NCBI RefSeq assembly: GCF_002849695.1
Contig: NZ_CP018937.1
Span: forward strand, 3,224,001-3,288,000
Length of the DNA stretch: 64,000 nucleotides
Direction of reading: 5' to 3'
Origin: Bacteroides fragilis
Lineage (GTDB): Bacteria; Bacteroidota; Bacteroidia; Bacteroidales; Bacteroidaceae
In this document: positions 34,946 through 44,161 of the stretch, piece after piece
How the letters are laid out: each line of letters starts with the position of its first letter
How positions within the stretch are numbered: position 1 is the first letter of the stretch
Position numbers and translations under genes: made by a program
Notes under the pieces: model-generated
The model's database searches: none
What the model was told of the DNA's origin: nothing
Seen by the model: the letters and a program-made list of their open reading frames with translations, nothing else

Positions 34946-35860
34946 ATGAAAACTAAATTCTTTACTCCCATCCTATTGATCACCTTCTCGGCTACCGCTC
35001 TGTGTTGCCAAAGCAAAAAACAAAACCAGCCGGTGGAAGAGGCACAGCAACCGGAAACAACGATCATCAGTGACAGCATTCGTTTCTGCGAAAGCACGTA
35101 CCCCTATCAGGGAGGTATCCTGATCGCCAACTTCGGAACGGAGCAGCTCAATCCACTCAACACGGAAGGCAGGGGATACATCGCCTACCATAAAGATAAC
35201 CGGACGAAAATCCTGATTCCTGCCGACGGCAACCTCTCCGGACCGAAAGGAATGTTTGTTCGTGACGAGCACCTGTTCATCTGCGACGTCAACAAAATCG
35301 TAGTCTACAACCTACAAGCACCGGAGAAAGCACCGCAAGTCGTCCTGCTGCCCGAAGGCAACCTTTTCGTAAACGACCTCGTGGCGGAAGGGAATACACT
35401 TTATGCTTCTGTCACCAATACAGGAAAAATCTTCAGCATCGACATCAGTGACCCGGGCGCAGTAGGGATTCCTGCCGAATGGGTGAGCATCGCCGGACCT
35501 AACGGGCTGATTATCGAAAACGGAACCATGTACGTCGCCTCTTATCCCGCTGACGGGAAGACAACGGACAACAATGTCATCTATCAGATTACCGACCTGA
35601 GCAAACCCGTTCCGGAGAAATTCATCACCACCCCGGGACAATATGACGGTATCGCCCTCTCTGCCGACAAGAAAACGATGTACATCACCAACTGGACACC
35701 CGCACAAGTTTGTGCCGTCGACATGAATACCCGAAAGATCACGTCACTCGACATTAACCCGGAGAAACCGCTGTCCGGCCCGGCAGATATCACGGTAGCC
35801 TCCGGAACGATGTATATTCCGGACCTGCCCAACAGCAGGGTCATCGTTTATCCAATGTAA
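34946..35860 (+). CDS. Secreted SMP-30/NHL-like beta-propeller protein
   Basis: The 304-residue protein has a signal peptide ending near ATALCCQS. The cysteines suggest lipid anchoring, but the box is not canonical. The rest shows repeated blades of the gluconolactonase/SMP-30 kind: SGPKGMFVRDEHLFICD, VNDLVAEGNTLYASV, GPNGLIIENGTMYVAS, YDGIALSADKKTMYITN, and SGPADITVASGTMYIPDL. It probably acts in the periplasm or at the outer membrane. Its substrate is unknown. Confidence 0.75.
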   Translation: MKTKFFTPILLITFSATALCCQSKKQNQPVEEAQQPETTIISDSIRFCESTYPYQGGILIANFGTEQLNPLNTEGRGYIAYHKDNRTKILIPADGNLSGPKGMFVRDEHLFICDVNKIVVYNLQAPEKAPQVVLLPEGNLFVNDLVAEGNTLYASVTNTGKIFSIDISDPGAVGIPAEWVSIAGPNGLIIENGTMYVASYPADGKTTDNNVIYQITDLSKPVPEKFITTPGQYDGIALSADKKTMYITNWTPAQVCAVDMNTRKITSLDINPEKPLSGPADITVASGTMYIPDLPNSRVIVYPM

Positions 35861-35896
35861 GATTCGGTTCATAATCCGTCATTACTTATACTAAGA

Positions 35897-35948
35897 ATTC
35901 CCTTATCCCAGCTTTTCCCATCCATTGAGAAAGTTGAGATAAGGGAAT
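35897..35948. terminator. Bidirectional terminator hairpin
   Basis: ATTCCCTTATC (35897-35907) and GATAAGGGAAT (35938-35948) form an 11-bp perfect stem, with additional pairing inside, between two converging genes. Confidence 0.7.
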
Positions 35949-36044
35949 CTTCCGTCTATCGGAAGGCCGTTTTCGGGATGATTATCCTTTCAGGAACTCC
36001 GCTCAGAGAGCCCCCCCCGATTAACGGCCTATATAACCCCGTGC

Positions 36045-36716
36045 TCACCGCTCCCGCATCTCTGCCACGAACTCGTCGGTGGTGTAGACCTTCTCCGCCA
36101 ACAGGGTGAAGTTGATGAACGCTGCCGTATCGGCGTCCAGTCCGGGGAGCTTGGCAGAGGCCGTGGCGTCAAAGACGACGGCTGCCTCGAATCCGCGTTC
36201 CTGCAACTCGCGCAGATGGGACTCCGCGCAGAGGTTGCCGGACATGCCGCACACCACTACCTTGTTCACCCCACGCTTGCGGAGTTGAAGAATCAGGTCA
36301 TTGTTTTCCGGCCCGTACAGTTTGTGGGGTGCCGTGACGATGATATTCGTGCCCCCGTCGATATAGGGTTTGTAGAGTTCCAGCCAGTCGGCACCCGAAC
36401 CTTCGAAACCCTCGCCGGTCAACTGTCCCCGGCGTTCGAACATGCCCGTGTCGTGCATCAGTTTCTCGATGGGACCTTCGAAAAGCCATTGGTGATCATG
36501 CTTATAGTAATAGTGCGGGGAGATGAATACCAGCATGCCTTTTGCGGCTGCCACCTCGAAGATGCGGCGGAGGTTTTCCACCGTGCCATTCTTCTGTATA
36601 TTCTCTCCGAAAGCGCCCCAGCCCAGACCGTTCTCGCTCAGGAAATCGTTCTGCGGGTCTGTCATTACAATCGCTGTGTGTCCGTCGATGACGAACGGGG
36701 TGTTGATACCTTCCAT
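36045..36716 (-). CDS. Isochorismatase-like cysteine hydrolase
   Basis: The 223-residue protein has the isochorismatase-fold triad. The Asp lies in VMTDPQNDFLS, a middle Lys is probable in the APHKLYG segment, and the nucleophilic Cys is in GMSGNLCAESHLRELQERG. Members hydrolyse amides such as nicotinamide, N-carbamoyl compounds or isochorismate. The specificity is not evident here. The gene stands alone and converges on the beta-propeller gene. Confidence 0.82.
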   Translation of the reverse strand: MEGINTPFVIDGHTAIVMTDPQNDFLSENGLGWGAFGENIQKNGTVENLRRIFEVAAAKGMLVFISPHYYYKHDHQWLFEGPIEKLMHDTGMFERRGQLTGEGFEGSGADWLELYKPYIDGGTNIIVTAPHKLYGPENNDLILQLRKRGVNKVVVCGMSGNLCAESHLRELQERGFEAAVVFDATASAKLPGLDADTAAFINFTLLAEKVYTTDEFVAEMRER

Positions 36717-37109
36717 AATCTTTTTTTGTTTTTAGACGTTTATACTCCTTTTAGCTCAGGGTGCGGCGTCGGTGTACCGCTTGTTTTCCGACTTTGCAAA
36801 GATCGGCATTCCACACAGGACAGGAAAGGGCCATATGGCCGGATAAGTTAGCAATTCTTCCCGAATAAGAAGAAAATCATGCTATCTTACCCTATAAGGA
36901 AAGGAAATGGATCAGAAGAGGGAACGGAGACACCTATTTATATATAAAAGGCTTATAACAAACAGGTTTTAGAGAATGGAAACGCCACTCTTCCCCGCCT
37001 TCGGGAACAATTGCCTATTCAAAGTGTGATATCGCTCTTTCCCGAGCAGCGATAAGCACCGATCTTTGCAACATCAGATTTAAACAACTAAAACAATCCC
37101 GCGAACGTT
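36717..37109. other. Intergenic stretch between divergent genes
   Basis: No gene is seen. Near the right end a dyad ATCGCT/AGCGAT (37030-37053) precedes GATCTTTG (37061-37068), a near-match to the -7 box for the downstream gene. A mirrored GATCTTTG occurs on the minus strand near 36795. Confidence 0.4.
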
Positions 37110-38723
37110 ATGAAAAAGAATTTATTAATTTTAGTCGCACTGCTGACTTCGGCAACGATCTCGGCACAGAACGGAGGAACCATTATGAAGAAGTATGAGA
37201 ACCAATTGCCGCAAGCCGGCAGGGGAAATGTGCACGTTGCCTACCAGGGCAAGGCCATCGACCAGATGATTTACGATTTTATGGAAGAACAGGGAATACC
37301 GGGCATGACGCTTGCCATCGTACAGGCGCCTTACATCCCCCGGGTGGTAGGCTACGGAGTGACTGATTTCACGAAAGGAAACCTCGCCGCCGCCAAGACG
37401 CTTTGGCCCATCGGCCCTATCTCGCAAGGATATGCTGCCGTGGCGTTGATGCAACTCTACGAACGGGGCAAACTCGACCTGAACGACCCCGTCGGCAAGT
37501 ACCTGAAGGATGTGCCGGAAAGCTGGAAACCGGTCAGCATCCTCCAGTTGATGCAGCACAGCTCGGGCATCGCCGACTACCGCGCGCAGAAGGGTTTCGA
37601 CGTCTCTGCCGATTATCGTCCGGAACAGTTGATCGAGACCGTAGCCGCACTGCCACTGGCCTTCGAACCGGGAACGGATGTGAAGCAGAGCGCCACGAAC
37701 TTCCTGCTGCTGACTTCCATCATTGAGAAGGCGGGCAAAATGCCTTACCACGATTTCGTGAAGAAGTATCAGATTGACTACCTGGGACTGCGGCAGACTT
37801 TCTTCGGAGAAGACCTGGCGAAAGTAAAACAGGAGGACGTGACCACTACGGGCAACGTGCACCAGACATTCAAGAAGGACCGGGACTATATCAACCCCTC
37901 GGAAACAACGACCGGATACGTTGAAAAAGACGGCCGGCTCGTCGCAGCGCCTGCTGTCAGCCCTACGGCACTGAAAGGTTTCTCCGACATCTGGGCATCG
38001 GCAGAGAACGTTTCCCATTGGGACATCGGACTGGCGGGAAGCGCCTTGATCGAGAAACCGGAAAACCGTGACATCGTGTACAAGCCCACCCGGCTGGCCA
38101 ACGGCAAGGTGGTCCCCGCCATGGCAGGCTGGCAGTTCTATAACCACAACGGGCTGATGGACATCAAAGGCGACGTATCGGGACATTCGGCTTTCCTGAG
38201 CCGTTTCACCGACGCTTCGGAACTGGTATGCGTCACCCTGCTCGCCAATAAAGAGGGAGTGGACCTGACGAACCTGGGACGCCGCATTGCCGCCGCTTTC
38301 GACAGCGCCAAGATGGGCACGGGAGCCAACGATAACCTACTTTACACCTACGAGAGCCAGTTCAGCGTAGACGAAACCATGGGACGCATCGAGCAGACGC
38401 TCCGGGCAATGGGAATCCCTGTCTTCGCCAAATTCGACCACGGAAAGAACGCAGAAGAGGTAGGCTTGACGCTTCGCCCGAACCAAGTGATCGTCTTCGG
38501 TTCGCCGAAAGTGGGCACAAAGCTGATGCAGGACAATCCGAGCATCTCGATCGAATTGCCGCTGAAGATCTCCGTTTGGGAGGATAAGAACGGCAGTGTA
38601 TGGGCCACTTTCCCACAGATGCAGGTGATGGCGGCCGAATACGGGCTGGAAGCGGAACCGGTGATCGGAAAGATGCAGGAATTGCTGGAAAAGATCGTGA
38701 TTAAGGGGGCAAGCGTGTATTGA
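37110..38723 (+). CDS. Beta-lactamase/serine hydrolase family protein, catalytically degenerate
   Basis: The 537-residue secreted protein (signal peptide ending ATISAQ) has the class C beta-lactamase/DD-peptidase fold at about 45-400. The usual S-x-x-K is replaced: where family members read GS(V/I)(T/S)K, this reads GPISQ (102-106), so Ser becomes Pro103 and Lys becomes Gln106. The YSN motif is QSA (193-195). The remaining LQLMQHSSGIADY and family frame are intact. Hydrolysis is unlikely; a binding or scaffold role is more plausible. A C-terminal region of about 130 residues is extra. Confidence 0.8.
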   Translation: MKKNLLILVALLTSATISAQNGGTIMKKYENQLPQAGRGNVHVAYQGKAIDQMIYDFMEEQGIPGMTLAIVQAPYIPRVVGYGVTDFTKGNLAAAKTLWPIGPISQGYAAVALMQLYERGKLDLNDPVGKYLKDVPESWKPVSILQLMQHSSGIADYRAQKGFDVSADYRPEQLIETVAALPLAFEPGTDVKQSATNFLLLTSIIEKAGKMPYHDFVKKYQIDYLGLRQTFFGEDLAKVKQEDVTTTGNVHQTFKKDRDYINPSETTTGYVEKDGRLVAAPAVSPTALKGFSDIWASAENVSHWDIGLAGSALIEKPENRDIVYKPTRLANGKVVPAMAGWQFYNHNGLMDIKGDVSGHSAFLSRFTDASELVCVTLLANKEGVDLTNLGRRIAAAFDSAKMGTGANDNLLYTYESQFSVDETMGRIEQTLRAMGIPVFAKFDHGKNAEEVGLTLRPNQVIVFGSPKVGTKLMQDNPSISIELPLKISVWEDKNGSVWATFPQMQVMAAEYGLEAEPVIGKMQELLEKIVIKGASVY

Positions 38724-38757
38724 CTCCATGCCCGAGGGCATTCTTAAAATAAACACA

Positions 38758-38815
38758 GAAACGGGGAAATCACAAGCGGTTATGGGACAACGCGCAACGT
38801 GACTTTCCCCGTTTC
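38758..38815. terminator. Strong bidirectional terminator
   Basis: GAAACGGGGAAATCAC (38758-38773) pairs with GTGACTTTCCCCGTTTC (38799-38815) with one bulge, between two converging genes. Confidence 0.75.
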
Positions 38816-38834
38816 ATTCGGGTCCTCCCCGTTT

Positions 38835-40466
38835 CTATTTTCCTCCTACCGGCAGGCAGACTTCAAACCTCGCCCCCTCACCCGCTTCGGACTCCGCACG
38901 AATCTCTCCGCCGAAATGTTCCACAATCGTCTTGCAGATGGCAAGTCCCAACCCTGTTCCTTGAACAAAAGAATCTCCTTTATAAAAGCGCTCAAAAACA
39001 TGCGCGATCACCTCCTCCGACATTCCCTTCCCGGTGTCTTCGACAAACAGCTCTACGTCCTTCTCCCCCCTCCGGCGATAGCCTATCCGGATGCTGCCCC
39101 GGCTCGTAAACTTTATCGCGTTATTGATCAGATTGTTCACCACCTGCTCCAGCCTTACCGGGTCCGCAGTAATCGACACATCCTCTGCGGGCAGATCCGC
39201 AATCAGTTCTACACCGGGCTTCACATTCAGACGCTGCATGCGGGCTATGTCGGCAAACATCTTGTTCAGTGAGAAAACCGAAACGTTAAACTCCATGGTG
39301 TTCGATTCAATCTTCGAAAGATCCAGAATATCCGAAATCAGGAACATCAGCAACTGCCCGTTCTTCTCTATCAACGCAGCATACTCCTCGATGTCCTCCG
39401 GCCTTAAATCGGACTGCTCGCTCACCAGCAGTGTGGAAAAACCCACGATGGCATTCAGTGGAGTGCGGATCTCGTGACTCATATTGGCCAGGAAAGCACT
39501 CTTCAACCGGTCGCTCCGCTGTGCCTTCCGGAGGGCGTCGTTCAGCCTGTCCTCTATATCTTTATACCGCTGTGTACTCATGCAGATACCCACGATACGG
39601 AACGGCAGATCCGACAGCTGCCCCACATAAGTAGACTGCCCCTCGAACCACTCCCAGCCCCCGTCTCCCCGGCGCAGACGATAAGGTACGGGCGCCTCGT
39701 ACAAGTTTCCCGTCAACTGCCCGGCAAGGGCGTCGAAAAGTACCTTCCGGTCATCGGGATGCACCAAGTCGGAAAACTGTTCCATGGTCAGCGTATAATC
39801 TTGAGTCGGAATCTTCAGGTAGTCGAAATAACGCGGGTCAATCACCATCAGGTTCCGCTCCATGTCGAACGACCAGGAAAAGATATGTGTTTTGCTCAGG
39901 GCGATATTCAGTACATGCCGTTGCGTCCGTTCTTCAAGCACATTGCGCAAGTAAACGATCATCTTGATCAAGCGGCCGCTTTCATAAATCCCCACAATGC
40001 CGCCTTGAATCAGGAAGCTGATATTAGAACGGGGCTCGCGAATGAAGCAATTGGTAGAAAACAAAATGTTGCGCTTTCCGCTCTGTATCTCTTTCAGAAA
40101 CCGGGGCAAAAGGTTCTCCTTGTCCTGGATCAGTTCGATGATCTCAACCGCCTGTCGCCCGGCAACCTGCTTCAAATCCAGTTGCAGCTCTTCCAGCAAC
40201 AACTTGTTCATCCGTTCTATCTTCCCGTCAGCGCCGAGGACAAGAATGCTCAGCGGCCACACATCAAACAGTTGCCTGCATACGGCATCTCCCACCAGCA
40301 CCTTTTTGAGCGCCCGCCTCTGCCCGTAGAGGCACCTTACCGCCACACACAAGGCAAACACGACAATAAGCAGCAAAACAATAACCGTAATCAGACTATT
40401 GTCCCCAATAGACAAAGAAGAAAAAAAGACAGGAAAAACAAAGGTGTTGAATGAAGATCGGTTCAT
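38835..40466 (-). CDS. Membrane-bound PAS sensor histidine kinase
   Basis: The 543-residue protein has one membrane helix at about 25-47 and two PAS-like domains (about 60-175 and 185-305). A HisKA domain with phospho-acceptor His331 (NMSHEIRTPLNAI) follows, then a HATPase domain (NNLINNAIKFT, EDTGKGM, GTGLGLAI). No receiver domain is attached and no response regulator is adjacent, so it is an orphan kinase in this window. It converges on the beta-lactamase-like gene. Confidence 0.9.
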   Translation of the reverse strand: MNRSSFNTFVFPVFFSSLSIGDNSLITVIVLLLIVVFALCVAVRCLYGQRRALKKVLVGDAVCRQLFDVWPLSILVLGADGKIERMNKLLLEELQLDLKQVAGRQAVEIIELIQDKENLLPRFLKEIQSGKRNILFSTNCFIREPRSNISFLIQGGIVGIYESGRLIKMIVYLRNVLEERTQRHVLNIALSKTHIFSWSFDMERNLMVIDPRYFDYLKIPTQDYTLTMEQFSDLVHPDDRKVLFDALAGQLTGNLYEAPVPYRLRRGDGGWEWFEGQSTYVGQLSDLPFRIVGICMSTQRYKDIEDRLNDALRKAQRSDRLKSAFLANMSHEIRTPLNAIVGFSTLLVSEQSDLRPEDIEEYAALIEKNGQLLMFLISDILDLSKIESNTMEFNVSVFSLNKMFADIARMQRLNVKPGVELIADLPAEDVSITADPVRLEQVVNNLINNAIKFTSRGSIRIGYRRRGEKDVELFVEDTGKGMSEEVIAHVFERFYKGDSFVQGTGLGLAICKTIVEHFGGEIRAESEAGEGARFEVCLPVGGK

Positions 40467-40705
40467 ATAAATTCAGTTGTGTCAGAACACAAAGATCGTA
40501 CTAATATCAGTCACCGGCAACGAATCGGGTTGGAAACGATATTCTATTATTCTCACAAAATATTCCATCATGTACGGATTGACCACTTTTAACTATGACA
40601 AGAAAAGCCCCGGACAGAATTAACAAGTCATTAACTATAATAGACCGTAATATAATGACTTTTGCAACCAAAAAGGGATCTCAGCGTTATAGCAAACAAA
40701 AGAAC

Positions 40706-41554
40706 ATGCTTACTCCGGAGTTACATATATCAGACAATTTCACCACTGCCGACCGCATCAGCAGCGAAACACTGTGGACATATTGCGCCGAACTCAAAAA
40801 GACGAAAGCTGTTATTTTTGCCCTCTGTATGCGGGGACGTATCAAAGCGATGATCAACCTGGTGCAATACAATATCGGTCCCGGTACGATGATCGCTATC
40901 CCCTCGGAAAGTTTCATACAAGTGCAGAAGACATCGGACGATGTGCAGATGCATGCGGTACTCTTTTCACTTGCATTCATTCACGAAACCCACTTGGACA
41001 GATCGATCATCAATACGTTCTACATCATCAACGAACACCCCCTGCTCCCATTGTCCCCGAGAATTTTCGGCATCTACGTCCAGACTTTCGCGCTTCTGAC
41101 ACACATCCATAAAGATGCACCGTTCCTCTTCAGCCATGCCACACTGAAGTCTATGCTTGAAGCACTCCTACAGGGGTTCACAGAGCTCAGTCAGCGAAAA
41201 GCGTTGTCGCAGGTAGCGCCTGCCAACAAACATTCCGCCGTCTTTCGCCAGTTTGTCCGACTGGTGCAGGAGAATCATGCCCACCAACATCAGGTACAGT
41301 TTTATGCGGCCGAAATGGGAATGAAATCAACTACCCTCTGCCACATCATAAAGAAAGAATCGGGCGGACAGACAGCAATGGAAATCATCAACAGTATCCT
41401 GATCCTGGCTGCCCGAACCCTGCTGCGAACCACACCCACTCCGGTGAAAGACATCGCCCTGAACCTGGGATTCAACAACGCGGCGTTCTTCAATAAGTTT
41501 TTCAAGAAGCAAGTGGGGATGACCCCACAGAAGTTCCGGAACGCAGAGAAATAA
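40706..41554 (+). CDS. AraC-family transcriptional regulator
   Basis: I prefer the ATG at 40706 (282 residues) because the N-terminal sensing domain then lines up with the 283-residue paralogue at 44162-45013. Starts at 40655 and 40595 are also in frame. The C-terminal AraC HTH pair ends with VKDIALNLGFNNAAFFNKFFKKQVGMTPQKFR-type sequence. Ligand and regulon are unknown. A hairpin terminator follows. Confidence 0.85.
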   Translation: MLTPELHISDNFTTADRISSETLWTYCAELKKTKAVIFALCMRGRIKAMINLVQYNIGPGTMIAIPSESFIQVQKTSDDVQMHAVLFSLAFIHETHLDRSIINTFYIINEHPLLPLSPRIFGIYVQTFALLTHIHKDAPFLFSHATLKSMLEALLQGFTELSQRKALSQVAPANKHSAVFRQFVRLVQENHAHQHQVQFYAAEMGMKSTTLCHIIKKESGGQTAMEIINSILILAARTLLRTTPTPVKDIALNLGFNNAAFFNKFFKKQVGMTPQKFRNAEK

Positions 41555-41569
41555 GGTCAGACCTACGAA

Positions 41570-41635
41570 ACAGGCGGACCGAAACGAGTTTCAACAACTA
41601 TACAGTCATCTCAAACCCCGTATCCGTCCGCCTGT
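41570..41635. terminator. Inverted repeat between converging genes
   Basis: ACAGGCGGAC (41570-41579) and GTCCGCCTGT (41626-41635) are perfectly complementary over 10 bp with a 46-base loop. Placement suggests termination from either side. Confidence 0.5.
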
Positions 41636-41688
41636 CCTATATTAGTCGCACTTATTGGATGGTCTCTGTGCGGATAGTGAAAAGTTTA

Positions 41689-43182
41689 TTATCCTTTTTC
41701 CTTCAGAATCACGTCGTGTGCCCCGCCTTCTACGATACTGGTAGACGAAACCAACGTAATCTTGGCGTTTTGCTGCAAATCGGGAATGGTAACGGCACCG
41801 CAACTGCACATCGTAGCTTTGATCTTGCTCAGTGTGGCAGCCAGATTATCTTTCATCTTACCAGCATAAGGCACGTAACTATCGACTCCCTCTTCGAACT
41901 TCAAAGATTCCGTCCCGCCCATATCATAGCGCTGCCAGTTCTGGGCACGGTTCGAACCTTCTCCCCAGTACTCTTTCACATAATTGTTCTTGATGCAGAG
42001 CTTCTTCGTAGGCGATTCGTCGAAACGGGCAAAGTAACGGCCCATCATCAGGAAATCGGCCCCCATGGCAAGGGCAAGCACCATATGATAGTCGTGCACC
42101 AGTCCGCCGTCGCTGCAAATAGGCACATAGATGCCTGTGCGTGCCTGATATTCGTCACGGGCACGAGCCACGTCCTGCAAGGCAGTCGCCTGTCCGCGTC
42201 CGATACCTTTCTGTTCACGGGTGATGCAGATAGATCCACCGCCGATACCCACTTTCACGAAGTCCGCACCGGCTTCCGCCAGATAGAGGAAGCCTTCTTT
42301 ATCTACCACGTTACCGGCACCTACCAGTACTTTATCCCCATACTGCTGCTTGATCCATTGCAGAGTCTCGCATTGCCATTCCGAATAGCCGTCCGAAGAA
42401 TCGATGCAAAGCACATCCACTCCTGCTTCTACCAGAGCAGGTACACGTTCCTGATAGTCACGGGTATTGATACCGGCACCCACCAGCAATTTCTTGTCGG
42501 GGCTTGACACCTCGTTAGGGTTTTCCTTGTGGCTGTCGTAATCTTTGCGGAAAACGAAATAAGCCAGACGGCCGTCCTTGTCGATGATGGGAAGAGTGTT
42601 GAGTTTGTGGTCCCAGATAATCTGGTTCGCTTCGCTCAGTGTCAGTCCCACTTCGCCTACAATCAGCTTGTCGAAAGGGGTCATGAAGTCTTTGATCTTT
42701 TTGTCCAGCGGATCTCTGGAAAGGCGATAGTCGCGGCTGGTTACCAATCCCAGAAGATGTCCGTTCGGTGTGCCGTCATCCGTGATTCCGATGGTAGAGT
42801 GTCCGGTCTGACGAAGCAGGCGAAGTACATCATCCAACGTATGTTCCGGTGTCAGGTTCGAGTCACTGGTCACGAAACCGGCTTTAAATTTCTTCACTTT
42901 CCGCACCATTTCCGCCTGACTGGCGATGGGTTGCGAGCCGAAGATAAACGAGAGTCCTCCGTTGCGTGCCAGCTCGATAGCCAGTTCGGGACCGGAAACC
43001 GACTGCATGATTGCCGAAACGAAAGGAATGTTCAATTCGATTGCTGCTTGTGTGCCTGCCGCATGTTTCACCAGCGGGGTGCGTAAAGATACATTGGAAG
43101 GTACACACTGTTTGGTGGTAAGACCGGGAATAAGTAAATATTCACCGAAAGTTCTTGATACTTCTTCTACGTAAACTGCCAT
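41689..43182 (-). CDS. guaB: IMP dehydrogenase, Tritrichomonas-like type
   Basis: The 497-residue protein is an IMP dehydrogenase. Catalytic Cys319 lies in [15 protein letters not shown], a CBS pair at about 105-220 interrupts the barrel, and the mobile flap carries NWQRYD with Arg418 and Tyr419. The enzyme converts IMP to XMP with NAD+, the committed step to GMP. The loop sequence GGSICITR, the residue numbering and the flap agree with the IMPDH of Tritrichomonas foetus as I recall it, not with the common bacterial GPGSICTTR form. Confidence 0.92.
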   Translation of the reverse strand: MAVYVEEVSRTFGEYLLIPGLTTKQCVPSNVSLRTPLVKHAAGTQAAIELNIPFVSAIMQSVSGPELAIELARNGGLSFIFGSQPIASQAEMVRKVKKFKAGFVTSDSNLTPEHTLDDVLRLLRQTGHSTIGITDDGTPNGHLLGLVTSRDYRLSRDPLDKKIKDFMTPFDKLIVGEVGLTLSEANQIIWDHKLNTLPIIDKDGRLAYFVFRKDYDSHKENPNEVSSPDKKLLVGAGINTRDYQERVPALVEAGVDVLCIDSSDGYSEWQCETLQWIKQQYGDKVLVGAGNVVDKEGFLYLAEAGADFVKVGIGGGSICITREQKGIGRGQATALQDVARARDEYQARTGIYVPICSDGGLVHDYHMVLALAMGADFLMMGRYFARFDESPTKKLCIKNNYVKEYWGEGSNRAQNWQRYDMGGTESLKFEEGVDSYVPYAGKMKDNLAATLSKIKATMCSCGAVTIPDLQQNAKITLVSSTSIVEGGAHDVILKEKG

Positions 43183-43205
43183 AAGATAAGTTGTTTTTTG
43201 GCATG

Positions 43206-43213
43206 CAAAATTA
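43206..43213 (-). promoter_or_regulatory. Promoter -7 box of the IMP dehydrogenase gene
   Basis: On the minus strand the sequence is TAATTTTG, 24 bases before the start at 43182. Confidence 0.6.
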
Positions 43214-43315
43214 CATCTTTCTTTTTAATTATGTGACAGGGACAGGGGTATTTTTTTCAATTATCCCTTCACAGTATCCTAATTCTTCTGCCGTCCGTCC
43301 ATTCAGGCACGGATA

Positions 43316-43417
43316 TTATTGATAAGTCTCAAACGTATGTCCCCCTTTCCGGAGTTGGTCGGCATATTGCTGCAAGGCGGCATCGGATATGCCCAAAGGT
43401 TCTGACAATACAGACAT
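43316..43417 (-). CDS. Possible 33-residue small protein
   Basis: The minus-strand frame from ATG 43417 to TAA 43316 encodes MSVLSEPLGISDAALQQY and 15 more residues. A TACCTTTG box on the same strand lies about 30 bases upstream. It is polar, probably helical, with no signal peptide. I do not recognise it. The promoter and a typical Bacteroides start context are the only support. Confidence 0.35.
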   Translation of the reverse strand: MSVLSEPLGISDAALQQYADQLRKGGHTFETYQ

Positions 43418-43597
43418 AGCCTGATTTCTTTAGTTCACCGGCAAAGGTAATACAAACCGGACTACGTCATGCTTTCCTTATAGATTTAATCCGAAACCGG
43501 CATCCCTGCTTTTAAATTAACAGAAAACAACGCCATTTAGCAAACACTTTCGTACCTCCGATGTTATTCATTACCATACTATAAATAACTACCGCTT

Positions 43598-43831
43598 ATG
43601 TCACAGGAAATGAAAGCATTCTCCGGAATGAAAACTACACGGAATTTCAGTTTCAGTCATTCCGAAGTCATTATCAACAGCACACCGGGCAGAAAAGTTG
43701 TTCTGGAATCGACTCTGTTGGAACAGTCGCCAATTGAAAAAGGATGTGGAGATGCCTCTTCACAGGTATGGAAGGCGACTCCGGCAGAAAGCCGGACAAG
43801 GCCTGTGTATAACGAGATCTGGTATACATAA
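43598..43831 (+). CDS. Possible 77-residue hypothetical protein
   Basis: The frame begins MSQEMKAFSGMKTTRNF and is followed by array B. It is rich in Ser, Thr and Glu, with no membrane segment or recognised motif. It may be a gene of its own or chance, as no clear promoter was found. Confidence 0.3.
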   Translation: MSQEMKAFSGMKTTRNFSFSHSEVIINSTPGRKVVLESTLLEQSPIEKGCGDASSQVWKATPAESRTRPVYNEIWYT

Positions 43832-43958
43832 GCAACCGCCTTTCCTGTTTTTATTCAATCACACACAAGAGCCGGATACTTCGGTTCCATCCGGAGAATG
43901 CGTCGTTTGGATGCGCATCCTACAGGGGGGACATCTGTTACCTTAAATGCCGACTTCA

Positions 43959-44068
43959 TTTACGTGCCGGGATAACCGGTTTTACGTGCCGGGGTAAATG
44001 GTTTTACGTGCCGGGGTAAACGGTTTTACGTGCCGGGGTAAATGGCTTTACGTGCCGGGGTAAACGGT
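43959..44068. repeat. Tandem array B: five units of exactly 22 bp
   Basis: Units start at 43959, 43981, 44003, 44025 and 44047. The core is TTTACGTGCCGGGGTAAA, a dyad TTTAC/GTAAA, followed by a linker ending in GG(T/C). Alternate units have T or C after GTAAA. The array fills most of the 330-bp gap between a small frame and an AraC gene. A partial sixth unit follows at 44069. Confidence 0.85.
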
Positions 44069-44161
44069 TTTACATTGAAAGAAAAATATAGGTAAATACA
44101 ATCTGCTGATTATCAAGATTACCGGGACGGATGTCGCAACTACGCATTTCCCAGAGAACTC

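Noticed and set aside
37131-38186. 351-codon minus-strand frame as a gene
   Set aside because: It mirrors the beta-lactamase-like gene in high-GC sequence and shows no motif.
43959-44068. CRISPR array
   Set aside because: Units are head to tail with no spacers, and no cas gene is nearby.
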